Origin: CAZNXJ01 sp964577115
Lineage (GTDB): Bacteria; Planctomycetota; Planctomycetia; Pirellulales; Pirellulaceae
Assembly: GCA_964577115.1 (NCBI GenBank)
Contig: CAZNXJ010000018.1
Coordinates: 45,315 to 109,314 of the forward strand
Reading direction: 5' to 3'
Length of the DNA stretch: 64,000 bases
The translations under genes and the position numbers were made by a program. Each line of letters starts with the position of its first letter. Position 1 is the first letter of the stretch. Under the pieces are notes generated by a model. It had not been told where the DNA came from. It saw only the letters and a program-made list of their open reading frames with translations, and ran no database searches. Shown here piece after piece: positions 31,360 through 41,500 of this stretch.

Positions 31360-32748
31360 TCATGCGTTTTCCGCACCGGCCAGTTGGTCTTCCGTATCGT
31401 CCTCGTCGCTCTCCCGTCCTCCGGTGCCGTCGCTGCGGCTGCGACGCTGCAAATAGAGCTTGATTGGCACTTCGCCGAACGAGAGCTGGTCGCGGAGCAC
31501 GCCCATCAGGTAGCGCCGGTAGTCGGGCGAGAACGCCGAGGGATCGTTGGCGATCATCACGATGGTCGGCGGCTGGACGCTGACCTGTGTGGCGTAATAA
31601 ATCTTCGGCCGGCGATTCTTGTATAGCGGCGGCGCGTGCCGTTCGACGGCCGATTGGATCAGCCGGTTCAGTTCCCCGGTACTGATTCGCTCGCGCGACT
31701 GCCGGAACAGCATCTGGGCATGATTCAGCAGCGCTTTGACATTCTTGCCCGTCTGGCCGGTGACAAACGCGATCGGAACGTGCCACATCGTGGGGAACGT
31801 ATCACGCAGATACCTCACCCACCGCTCTGTGGGCACCTTCCCGGCGAGAAGATCCCATTTATTAACGACGAAAATACAGGGCTTGTAGTTGTCGGCGATG
31901 TACTTGCAGAGCTGCTTGTCGACTTTGCTGATCCGTTCGGTCGCATCGAAAAACATCAGCGTCACGTCGGATCGGCGGATGCTCCGCTGAGCCCGGTGTG
32001 TGCCGTAAAAATCGACGTCCGTGCGCACGCTGCGCATGCGCCGCACGCCCGGCGTATCGATCGCGATGAAGGCTTTGCCGTCAAGCTCGAATCGAACGTC
32101 CACGCTGTCGCGCGTCGTCCCCGGGATCTCGCTGACGATCATCCGTTCGCCGTGGTAGAGCGTGTTGACGAACGTACTTTTTCCGACATTCCGCCGACCG
32201 ACGATCGCCACCTTCATGATCGGCTCTTCGAGCTCACTCGCGTCGACTTCGGCCGGCAGCCGTTCGAGGATCATGTGGAGCAGCTCGTCGCGGTTGCGAT
32301 TCTGCTGTGCGCTCACACGGATCAGCTTGCCGCGCCCCAAGCGATAAAACTCGTCGGCCTGCGGATCGAGCGAAGGCGCGTCGGTTTTGTTGGCGACGCA
32401 GATGATCGGTTTGTCCACGTACCGCAGACGTTTGGCAACTTCCTCGTCCAGCGGCAGGATGCCCGTGCGCGTATCGACGACGAAGAGGATCACGTCGGCG
32501 ACTTCCAGCGCGATCTCGATCTGCTGCTCGACGTCCTTCGTCAGATTGTCGGCATCGGCGATACCCATCCCGCCCGTGTCGATCAGCTCAAAAAACCGAT
32601 CGTCGACCTGAATCAGGTGCGTCACTCGGTCGCGCGTTACGCCGGCCATATCGTCTACGATGGCTATGCGGCGCCCGCACAACCAATTGAAGACGCTCGA
32701 CTTGCCCACATTGGGCCGGCCGACAATAGCCACTTGCGGAACGGGCAT
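31360..32748 (-). CDS. der: Ribosome-assembly GTPase Der (EngA)
   Basis: The 462-residue protein has the two tandem GTPase domains that define Der, which acts in 50S ribosome maturation. Domain one has VAIVGRPNVGKSS (6-18), DTGG and NKTD. Domain two begins near residue 180 with VAIVGRRNVGKST, DTPGVRR and NKWD. A KH-like domain (YYATQVSVQPPTIVMIAND) is followed by an acidic Ser/Asp/Glu tail. In the second P-loop an Arg replaces the more common Pro (GRRNVGKS). The start is the ATG at 32748, two residues before the first GTPase strand. The 25-residue extension in the longer frame is unrelated. Confidence 0.95.
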   Translation of the reverse strand: MPVPQVAIVGRPNVGKSSVFNWLCGRRIAIVDDMAGVTRDRVTHLIQVDDRFFELIDTGGMGIADADNLTKDVEQQIEIALEVADVILFVVDTRTGILPLDEEVAKRLRYVDKPIICVANKTDAPSLDPQADEFYRLGRGKLIRVSAQQNRNRDELLHMILERLPAEVDASELEEPIMKVAIVGRRNVGKSTFVNTLYHGERMIVSEIPGTTRDSVDVRFELDGKAFIAIDTPGVRRMRSVRTDVDFYGTHRAQRSIRRSDVTLMFFDATERISKVDKQLCKYIADNYKPCIFVVNKWDLLAGKVPTERWVRYLRDTFPTMWHVPIAFVTGQTGKNVKALLNHAQMLFRQSRERISTGELNRLIQSAVERHAPPLYKNRRPKIYYATQVSVQPPTIVMIANDPSAFSPDYRRYLMGVLRDQLSFGEVPIKLYLQRRSRSDGTGGRESDEDDTEDQLAGAENA

Positions 32749-33139
32749 GGATGCGATTCGATTCAGTACAGAGAAATTAGGGAATTTAGGGTCGCGAGGA
32801 CCAGCAAGACATGTCCCGCTCATCTCAGTTTACGCAGGTGGGCCGTCCGAATGCCAGTCGTCCGGCCGAATGAGCGGCACAGGTTGTAGGCGGATTCGCG
32901 GGTTTTCTGCCTCGGCCCCCCCAGGATTTTCCGGCAATCTTCGCGACGAACCGAAGCGGGTGCGTACGGCGCCGACCTTGAGTACGCGCAAGCAAATTCG
33001 TAACCTACATCACCCTCGCTGGATCCATGCGCCGTCCGAACATGGATGCGCCCCGCGTCGTTCGCGCGAGTCGCCTCGGCTGGCGTTCCGCCGATATTCG
33101 GAAGACGATCACCCGACCTGTATACCGAAGTCTCGTCTC
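32749..33139. other. Divergent intergenic region between der and the uracil-DNA glycosylase gene
   Basis: Open frames extend into this 391-base gap from both sides, but they show no family sequence beyond the chosen starts. One plus-strand promoter candidate lies at 32978-33006 and is listed separately. A short AT-rich patch at 32770-32790 lies just upstream of der, but I could not define a good -35/-10 pair in it. Confidence 0.4.
32978..33006 (+). promoter_or_regulatory. Possible promoter of the uracil-DNA glycosylase gene
   Basis: TTGAGT (32978-32983) and TAACCT (33001-33006) are 17 bases apart. The -10 element is weak, so this is tentative. It would give a leader of about 125 bases. Confidence 0.3.
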
Positions 33140-33898
33140 ATGGACCCTCGCTACGGCCGAATCGCATTCCAGCAACTCGAAAGCCTCCAACATTTCGGCG
33201 TGCGCCAGCTGGTGAAATGGACAGGCGACCGTGTCCGGCAGGACGCGGATATTCCCGAGGCGGAAGTTTCGCAACTCTCAGAACAGGAAGGTCAGCCGCG
33301 GCTCATGAAGCGCTCGGAAAAACTAGCGGCTTTGCAGGAATTGCGAGAGGCCGCGGCGGTGTGCACGCGCTGTCCGGCGCTGGTGGCCAATCGCACGCAG
33401 GTGGTGCTGGGCGTCGGCAATCCCAATGCGAAGCTGACATTCTTCGGCGAAGCTCCGGGGGCCGATGAAGACCGGCTGGGGGAACCGTTCGTCGGTGCCG
33501 CGGGCAAGCTGCTCGACAAGATCATCACCAGCGCCTGCGGGATGCGACGGGAAGACGTGTTTATCTGCAATACGGTATGCTGCCGGCCGCCACAGAACCG
33601 CAACCCGTTGCCCGAAGAGATCGACAACTGCCGCCGGTTTTCCGAACGGCAGCTCGAGATCGTACGGTCGCCTTTTATCTGCTGCCTCGGCAAGGTCGCG
33701 GCTCAAGCGCTCCTCAAGACGAACGCGCCCGTCGGTCAGTTGCGCGGGACGGTACACACGTATCGCTGGGCGAAAGTCGTCGTCACGTACCACCCGGCCT
33801 ATTTGCTACGCAATCCCGGGCAGAAGCGAGCGACCTGGGAAGATATTAAAATGCTGCTGCGCGAAATGAATCTGCCGATCCCGCACGGGATGACCTAA
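33140..33898 (+). CDS. Family 4 (Fe-S) uracil-DNA glycosylase
   Basis: This glycosylase removes uracil from DNA. Motif A is FFGEAPGADED (101-111), motif B is YHPAYLLRNP, and GEPFVGAAGKLLD lies between them. Cluster ligands are likely CTRC (Cys75, Cys78) and cysteines in NTVCCRPPQNRNP and FICCLG, as in family 4 enzymes with a [4Fe-4S] cluster. With the ATG at 33140 the protein is 252 residues and has a 55-residue N-terminal extension. A start at the ATG encoding MKRSEKLAALQEL (33305) would give a more standard length of 197, so the start is uncertain. Confidence 0.88.
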   Translation: MDPRYGRIAFQQLESLQHFGVRQLVKWTGDRVRQDADIPEAEVSQLSEQEGQPRLMKRSEKLAALQELREAAAVCTRCPALVANRTQVVLGVGNPNAKLTFFGEAPGADEDRLGEPFVGAAGKLLDKIITSACGMRREDVFICNTVCCRPPQNRNPLPEEIDNCRRFSERQLEIVRSPFICCLGKVAAQALLKTNAPVGQLRGTVHTYRWAKVVVTYHPAYLLRNPGQKRATWEDIKMLLREMNLPIPHGMT

Positions 33899-34032
33899 GA
33901 TTCGCCGGCCCGCCGGGCACCCATGCACCGGTTCGTCACACCGCAGCCGATACGTCGCTCGCGTGATCCGAACCCTACGCGCCGCGCTTCTTCGCTTCGA
34001 CTACTCGCCACTCACCCAGGAAAAACAACGGT

Positions 34033-35415
34033 ATGTCCGCGACCGAGAACGCCCCGCTGCTGGACCGCATTACGGAAGCTCAAGCCGCCGAACCTCAGTT
34101 CCTGCGGCAGATTTTCGTACGCGACCAGATGGCCGAGTGGTCGAAGCACCCGCTACTGATGGCGCGTGCCGAGGACGTTTTCTACTGGGATCTTCAGGGC
34201 AAACGTTACTACGACGGGATTTCCGGAATCTACGTCGCCTCGGTCGGACATGGCAACCCGCGCGTCATCGCAGCCATCGAGCAGCAGCTGAGAAAGCTCA
34301 CCTTTTCGCCGCCGATGCACGGCACGAACCCCTGGGCCGTCCAGCTCGCCAACCGGCTGGCCGATCTGGCCCCAGGCGACCTCTCCGCCGTCAAGCTCCA
34401 GTGTGGCGGATCGGAAGTCACCGAAGGCGCCATCAAACTGGCTCGACAATATCACAAACTAACCGGCCATCCCGGCCGGTACAAAATCATCGCACGCTAC
34501 CATTCGTGGCACGGCTCGACCCTCGGCGCACTGTCCGCCTCCGGACTGAAATCCCGAAAGACCGTCAACGAGCCGCTCGCGCCGGGATTTCTGCACGTAT
34601 TCCCACCCACCTGTTACCGCTGCCCGTACGGCAAGCAGTATCCCGACTGCGGCATCACCTGCGCTACGATTGTCGGCGACGTCATCGAGCTTGAAGATCC
34701 GGAGACGGTGGCGGCCGTGATGGTCGAGCCGATTGGGCATACCGGCGGCGTGATCGATCCACCCGAGGAGTACTTGCCGAAGCTGCGCGAGATTTGCGAC
34801 CGGCACGGCATCCTCTTGATCTTTGACGAAGTGATCACGGGGATCGGACGCACGGGCGAAATGTTTGCCGCGGAAACGTTCGGCGTGGTTCCCGACGCGA
34901 TCTGTACCGGCAAGGGACTCAGCGGCGGCTACGCGCCCGTCTCGGCGCTCATCTGCCGGCGCGGCATCGCCGACGCGTTCTGGGGCCCGATCGAGACGAA
35001 CCCGGGATTTGTCGAAGGCCACACGTTCGAAGGGAATCCCATCTCGTGCATTGCCGCCATGGCGGTGATCGACGAAATCCTCGAACGTAATCTGCTCGCC
35101 AACGTCCGCCAGCAGGGTACTCGCCTGCGAGCAGCCTTCGAGCGGCTTCAGGCCACGTACCCGGTCATCGGGGACGTGCGGGGAAAGGGCCTGCTGCAGG
35201 CAATCGAGTTCGTCGAGGACCGGGAGACACGTCGCCGCTTTCCCGACGCCCAGGCGCTCGGCACACGCGTCGGCCGCCGCGCGCTTGAGCTCGGGCTGCT
35301 CTGCCGCTTCGATCCGCACTGGATCGCGCTCGGCCCTCCGCTCACCACCACTGCCGAGCAGCTCGACGAAATGGTCGCGATCCTCGAGCAGAGCCTTGCG
35401 GAATGTGTCGGCTGA
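34033..35415 (+). CDS. Class III PLP-dependent aminotransferase
   Basis: The 460-residue protein has the class III (omega) aminotransferase pattern. It shows DVFYWDLQGKRYYDGISGIYV near the N-terminus, the phosphate-binding region LQCGGSEVTEGAIKLAR, YHSWHGSTLGALSASG, IFDEVITGIGRTGEMFAAE with the PLP-ring aspartate, and the Schiff-base lysine in TGKGLSGGYAPVSA. A CYRCPYGKQYPDCGITC segment in the middle resembles those of beta-alanine/taurine/putrescine-type pyruvate aminotransferases. The exact amine donor is not determined. AGGA lies about ten bases before the start. The gene converges on the giant gene, with a strong hairpin between. Confidence 0.9.
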   Translation: MSATENAPLLDRITEAQAAEPQFLRQIFVRDQMAEWSKHPLLMARAEDVFYWDLQGKRYYDGISGIYVASVGHGNPRVIAAIEQQLRKLTFSPPMHGTNPWAVQLANRLADLAPGDLSAVKLQCGGSEVTEGAIKLARQYHKLTGHPGRYKIIARYHSWHGSTLGALSASGLKSRKTVNEPLAPGFLHVFPPTCYRCPYGKQYPDCGITCATIVGDVIELEDPETVAAVMVEPIGHTGGVIDPPEEYLPKLREICDRHGILLIFDEVITGIGRTGEMFAAETFGVVPDAICTGKGLSGGYAPVSALICRRGIADAFWGPIETNPGFVEGHTFEGNPISCIAAMAVIDEILERNLLANVRQQGTRLRAAFERLQATYPVIGDVRGKGLLQAIEFVEDRETRRRFPDAQALGTRVGRRALELGLLCRFDPHWIALGPPLTTTAEQLDEMVAILEQSLAECVG

Positions 35416-35451
35416 GAAGAGCCGGTTGGGCAAGGGGTTGAAGTTCAGGCC

Positions 35452-35523
35452 ATAGGGTTCAGGGGTGGGAGATAAAGGGCTGCGTAGAAACCCTATCTCT
35501 CCTGCCCCCTGATCCCTATTTTT
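35452..35523. terminator. Long imperfect hairpin, likely bidirectional terminator
   Basis: The arm at 35452-35479 (starting ATAGGGTTCAGGGG) is nearly the reverse complement of 35491-35519 (ending CCCCCTGATCCCTAT), with an 11-base loop. A run of five T follows on the plus strand. It lies between the convergent aminotransferase and giant-protein genes and could stop transcripts from both sides. Confidence 0.65.
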
Positions 35524-35541
35524 CCCTGTCCCTTCCCCCTC

Positions 35542-38500
35542 TTAGGCCTTTCGGCCTCGCACGCTGTACTCGGAGTCGTAGAGCAGCGCGATCAGCGCTT
35601 TGTCGACCAGGTCTTCACCTTCGCCGCGCCGTGCGACCACGTCGGTGGCGAGCAGGTCTTCGAGGTCATCGGAGTTGTCGAGCACTTCGACTAGATCGAT
35701 CTCCAACTCGTCGTCGAGGTCCACCGACAGCGTCACGACGTCGCCGTCCGCCTGCTCAACCGCATCGCGGCTCTCACGTGACACGTCGAGCCCCTGAACG
35801 GCGGAGGATGAGCCGCGATTCAGGTCGGCGTAGTCAACTGCTGCCACGACCACGGGCGCTTCGCCTTCGAGCGATTCCCCTTCGCCACTTCCACCGGTCA
35901 CCAGGAACTCGATGATCGCTCGCACGTCTTGCGTGTTGACGAAGTTGTCGCGCGGTGCCACGTCCACGTAGGGCGGTACCGCTCCGGTCGGCGCTCCTTG
36001 GCCGAAGGTGTTCAGGTAGGCGATCACCAGCAGCACGTCGTACGAGTTCACTCGGCCGTCATCATTAACGTCGAACCGGTTGCGAGCATTGCGATGGGGA
36101 GTCGGGTTGTTGGTAACTGTGATGTTAATCACACCCGGAGCCGACGTGGCGCCGACATTGTCGCTGATCGTGTATTCGATCGCGTCCGCACCCGTGAAGC
36201 CAATCGCCGGGGTGTAGGTGATCACGCCCGAGGCGCTGACGGTCGCGGTGCCGTGCGCTGGACCGCCGACGATTACGACGCTGCTGGGATCGACGCTGCC
36301 GTCCGCATCCGAACTGATCGCAACGACGTTGATATCCTTGGGCGTATCGATGAACGCCGTAACGTTCGTGCTGCCCGCCACCGGGAAGATCGTCGTGACC
36401 ACATTAACGGCAGCCGGCAGCGACGGCAGCGATGCGGGGCCTTCGTCATCCCAGATGCGGTACGTGAACGTGTCTGTACCCAGATACCCAGTGGTGGACG
36501 TGTAGGTAATCGTCCCATTGGGATTCGGAACCGCCGTTCCGTGCATCGGGGGCGTAACGATTTCGATGCGAGTTGGATCCAGCGGGCTGCCATCCGGATC
36601 GGTATCGTTGACCAGCACGGTGATGATCGCCGACGAATTGAATTCGTTGACGGCGTTCAGATCGTCGACGGCCACCGGCGGATCGTTATTGCCAGTGACT
36701 TGGATAGTCACCGTACCCGGCAGGCTGATAGCGCCGCGCGAATCGACGACACGGTATTGGAAGGTCACTTCACCGATTTCGCCCGGCCGGAGGTACGAGA
36801 ATCCATCGCCGGGATGATAGGTGATCTGCCGACCGTTAAGCGTCACGGTTCCTTCGCTCGGCCCAGTACCAGGGAGCAACGCGTAGAACAGCGTGTTCGG
36901 ATTGTCTTCCTGATCGATATCGTCGCCAGGCAGAATGCCGGTCACCGCGCCACCATCCTCCTCGGCGGACAAGACGAGCGGATTCGCCACGGGAAGATCA
37001 TTCAGCCCCGTTACCGTGACTGCGACGGTCCCGGTGGCTTCGCCGCCATGTCCATCGCTAACCACGTAGGTAAAGCTATCGGCGAGCATCTGACCGAAGT
37101 TCAGCGATTGGATGGCGGGAGCCGTCCGCGGATCGTAGGTAAACGTTCCGTCCGCGTTCAGGTGCACCGACGCGCCGTGCTGGCTAATGACGGTGGTCGG
37201 AGCATTGCGGATCACAAGCACATCGGTGGCATCCACATCGGTATCGTTCGCCAGCAATCCACCGCTCGGGGTCGTGATCTCAAGCGGGGTGTCCTCGTTC
37301 GTCACGTAGACGTTCGGAGCCGGCGGATCGTTGTTCGCGATCGGGGGATCGTTGACACCACGCACCGTGATCGTCAGTGTCCCGAAGGCGCTCTGAGCGC
37401 CGTGGTTATCGGTCGCTCGATAAAGATACGTCAGCTGTAGCGAATCATCGAGTCCCAGTTCCTGGAACCGTGTTCCCGGATCGACCGTGAACGTACCATC
37501 GCCGTTGTTGACCAGCAGTCCCGGCGACGCTCCGAACAGCTCGTAGGTCAGCTGAGTCGAATCGGTGATGTCGCTATCGATATCAAAACCGGCGAACAGG
37601 AATGTCTGCGGCAGAGAGTCTTCGAAGACGGTGACTTCCTGATTATTCGCGATCGGGGCATCGTTGACGCCCGTGACGCGAATGCGGATCAATCCCGGAT
37701 CGCTCTGGGCCCCTTCCACGTCCGTCGCCGTGTATTGGAAGCTCACCTCGCGGATCTCGTCCTTCGCGAGATCCTGGAAGGCAACGCCGGCGAGCGGGTC
37801 GAAGGAAAACGTACCATCCCCGTTGTTCACAACCGTGCCTTCGGCCGGATGCGATCCGGGCACGATGTCGTACGTCAGCGTTTCCGTATGGCCCTCGTCG
37901 GCATCGAAGCCACCGAACCCGGTTGTCAGTACCGGACCGTCCTCGACGGCGTCGAAGATGTTTTCGACCGCGACAGGAACGTCGTTCCGCCCCGTGACCT
38001 GAATGGTGACGGTGGCCGGATCAGACGCCAGCAAACCGTCGAACGCGCGGTAGGTAAATGTATCGGTCGCGACTTCCCCGTCGAGCAACCGCTGAGCACC
38101 CGCAGCGGGCCGCGGATCGTACGTGAACGTACCGTCCGCATTCATGATCACCTGCGCACCCAGGGCGGTGGTGATCACCTCGCCCGCATTGAAGACCGTC
38201 AGCGGTTCGGTATCGACGTCGTTGTCGAGCACGCTATCCGTAACGTTCAGTACGGTGTCCTCGTCCGTTGTCCAGACGGTTGCGCCGCTGGGATCGTCGT
38301 TGGCGACGGGAGGCGTGCCGCCGAGGATCTCGATGCGGTAGTCCTCGACTTCGCCGCTTTCCGCCAGGCCAATCGGCCCCAGACCGCCATTAGCGCTCAG
38401 GCGGAACCGGGCATACGTAAAGCCGATAGCGGCCGACGCCGGCGTCTGTACAAACAGCGTGTTCTCGCCTTCCTCGAGCAATACGCTGTCGAAGATCTTC

Positions 38501-41500
38501 TCGGTCTCATCCCACCTTCCGTCGCCGTTGAAGTCGATCCAGGCATCGAGTCGACCTACGCCGGAAGCCGTAACGATGATGGGCGTTTCGATGAAGGCGT
38601 TGAATGGCATAGCAAACTGCACGCCGTCTTCGTCATCTTCCACGTCGTTATCGTCACCGAGGGCGTTAAGCGAGGGCTGCCCGTCGAATTCGACGTCAAT
38701 CAACGATCCCAGTCGCAGGGGATTGTCGCCGATCACCAGGTGGTGCGCGCCTTCATTCACGAGCTGCGTGGGATAATGGAAACCGGGACCCACGCTCTCA
38801 TTCGGCGCGTCGCCGAAATCGAGCGGCACGCTACCCAGTACGATCGTGAACGCCGTTTCCCCGGAAGCTCGGTTAGGCTTCAATCCATTACCGGCCAGGT
38901 CAAGGATCCCGTCGGTCGGACTATTGGCCAGTTCGATCGTGTAGATCGAATCCTTCGGCCAGATGCCCGCCAGCGGCGTCAGGCGGATCGTGTTGGTCGT
39001 TTCGTTGTAATTGAATGTGTAGTCGACACCGTCCTGAAGTGTCACGCCGTTGCGCCGCAGCACAACTGCTTCGCTCACAACCGTCAGATCGTCGACACCG
39101 ACGCCTTGCGCCGGATCGGCCGGTTCAACGCCGTCCACGACCTGGATGGTGAAGGAGGACAGGACCGTCGTTCCCGGAAGACGAATGACAGTATCGATCG
39201 AGTCGAGATCATTTCCGTCGGAATCGTTATCCCGCGGCGTCAGAATGACAGCCGTCGGACCGACGAAGTCCGAGCGATCGATGGCCCCCCGGTCGATGAA
39301 GACGTTCGAGCCTTGGCCACTTGGCGTCGGCACGGTCTCATCGTCCACGCGCAACAGGCCGTTCAGGTCGGTCTGCGGAGCTTTGATGGGCGAATGCGCT
39401 ATGCCGAGAGGATTCTTCACCGTGACCAGATCGGGACGATCTTCGAGCCCGTCGATCGAGCTGTCGATAATCAGCGAACCAGCCGCGGGATAGAAGTTCC
39501 GCATCTCGGCATTGACGAACAGAGGATCGTCTGGGCCGAGCACAATGGCGAAGTCTCCCACGCCCTTGCCGACCGTGTGCGTCACATTGTTCTGATAGAC
39601 ACTACCGCCGATGATCGTCGACGTTGAAGTGCTATCGACCGCGATGCCGGTGCCGAAATTGGCGACGATATTATTCAGAATCGTCGGGCTGGCGAACTGA
39701 TCGACCTGGATGCCGATGTCCGTCGTGGCTCGTCCATAGATCGTATTGTTGACAATGCGACCGAACGGAATCGCCGCTCGCGGTTGCCCGGCCAGGTTGT
39801 CGTCGCCGCTGAAGCGGATACCACCCGCACCGCTGTCGTAGATCAGATTGTTCGCGATCACGACCCCCGGAACCCAACCGCGCGGGTTGGTTTCCCGGAG
39901 CGTCGCGGGCGAACCCTGATGCGGCAGCGTGCCGCCGAGCGGAATCAGATCGGAGCGGTTCCGGCTGCCCGCGTCCGAGACGATGCCGAACCCCGACGAA
40001 TTGCTGATGATGTTCGAGTGGATCAGGATTTGGCCCTGATCCCGCACCCGGTTCGAATCGCCTTCCCAGACGTGCTCAGTGCTGCCCTGGTAGCCGAATG
40101 TAACTAACTCGATATTCCCGAAGTCGAACGCCGGATGAACCCCGGGGATGCCCGACGTCCTATCACCCGTGGCGTTGCCGTAGAGGTAAACCAGGTTCGA
40201 AGTACTGGTCGTACCCGTCGCTGTACCGTCCGACAATCCCGCCGTGATCTTTAGCACCGCCTGCACGGCCGGGCTGTTGATCGCGTTGCGGATCGAAGCC
40301 GCCACCTGATGATCGGCCTGAGCGAGGATTCCGTTCGGCGCCTTCGGTGCCTGCGGATTGAAGGGAACGGGAATATTGCCGGGGCGAACGCCGTTATTGA
40401 GCAGGACATCCTCGTACTCGAAAACGACCGTGTTCAAACCATCGCTGATCGTGAACGTTTGACCGTCGAAAACGTTGATCGAATCGGGAGCGACGAGCGC
40501 GACAGAATGGGTTAGGCGGTCATTCGAATCGATGGAACGCTGGCGCGGCGGAGCAGCGGCGCCGCCGTAGTTCAGCCAGTCGGCCGATGGACGGATCTCG
40601 AGCTGGTAGTCGCCAACCAGAATTGCCGTCGATTCGACCTTCGTCGGGTCGGCCGTGATCGGGTCCGTGAAGAAGCCCGTGTTCGTGCCGCCAACGGTCA
40701 CCATTTCACCACGTTCGGCAAAGCCGATGATCAGGTCGTCGATATAGACGCCTTCGTGGTTGTTATCCAAATTTCGCTGAGGCAGTTCGTACCCGTCGGG
40801 ATAGGGTCCGCCAACTTCCGGAGCACCGTTCGAGAGGAACGAGCCCCAGAGATCGCGTGGGATCTCGCCCGAAGCAATGGCAGGATCTGGGTTGTTGACC
40901 CCGAGCGGTCCGCGCTGCGCGGGGTTGATGACGTGCCCGATCACTCGGATCACATTGTCACCGTAAACCTTGAACGCATCGAGAACGCCGCCGGCGTACT
41001 GGTTGGCCAGTGCCGTACGAACTGCGTCACGGACCTGCTGGGCCGTCATGTCCGGACGAATCGGGATGATCTGCGCCGCGCCGGCCTGGCCGCCAGGCGC
41101 TCCGTCAATCAAAACGGGCGAACCAGCGCTCAGTGCGACCGTGATGGCGGGACTGCCCTGGAGATTGACGCGGTTTCCGTCACGAATCGGCGCCACGGCC
41201 AATCCCGAGCCGCTGATCGCCTGCTCGATGGCCATCGCCACTTCTTCGGCCGTCATGGTGGCCGAAATCACGATGCGTCCTGCGCCCGGCGCCGTGTGGA
41301 ACGTGAACGTGGCACTGCCGCCCACGCCGTCGTTGATCGAGATCGTTTGCCCCGTCTGGATCCGTGCGCCGGTCGGTGCGACGAGCGTGTATCCGAGGTC
41401 GAACTCGAACGTATCCGAGTTATCGACGACAAACGTGTCGCCGTCTCGGATTGCACTGCCCGGCACGGTGCGCAGTTGCTGGCCAGTCGTGAGCGGGTGG

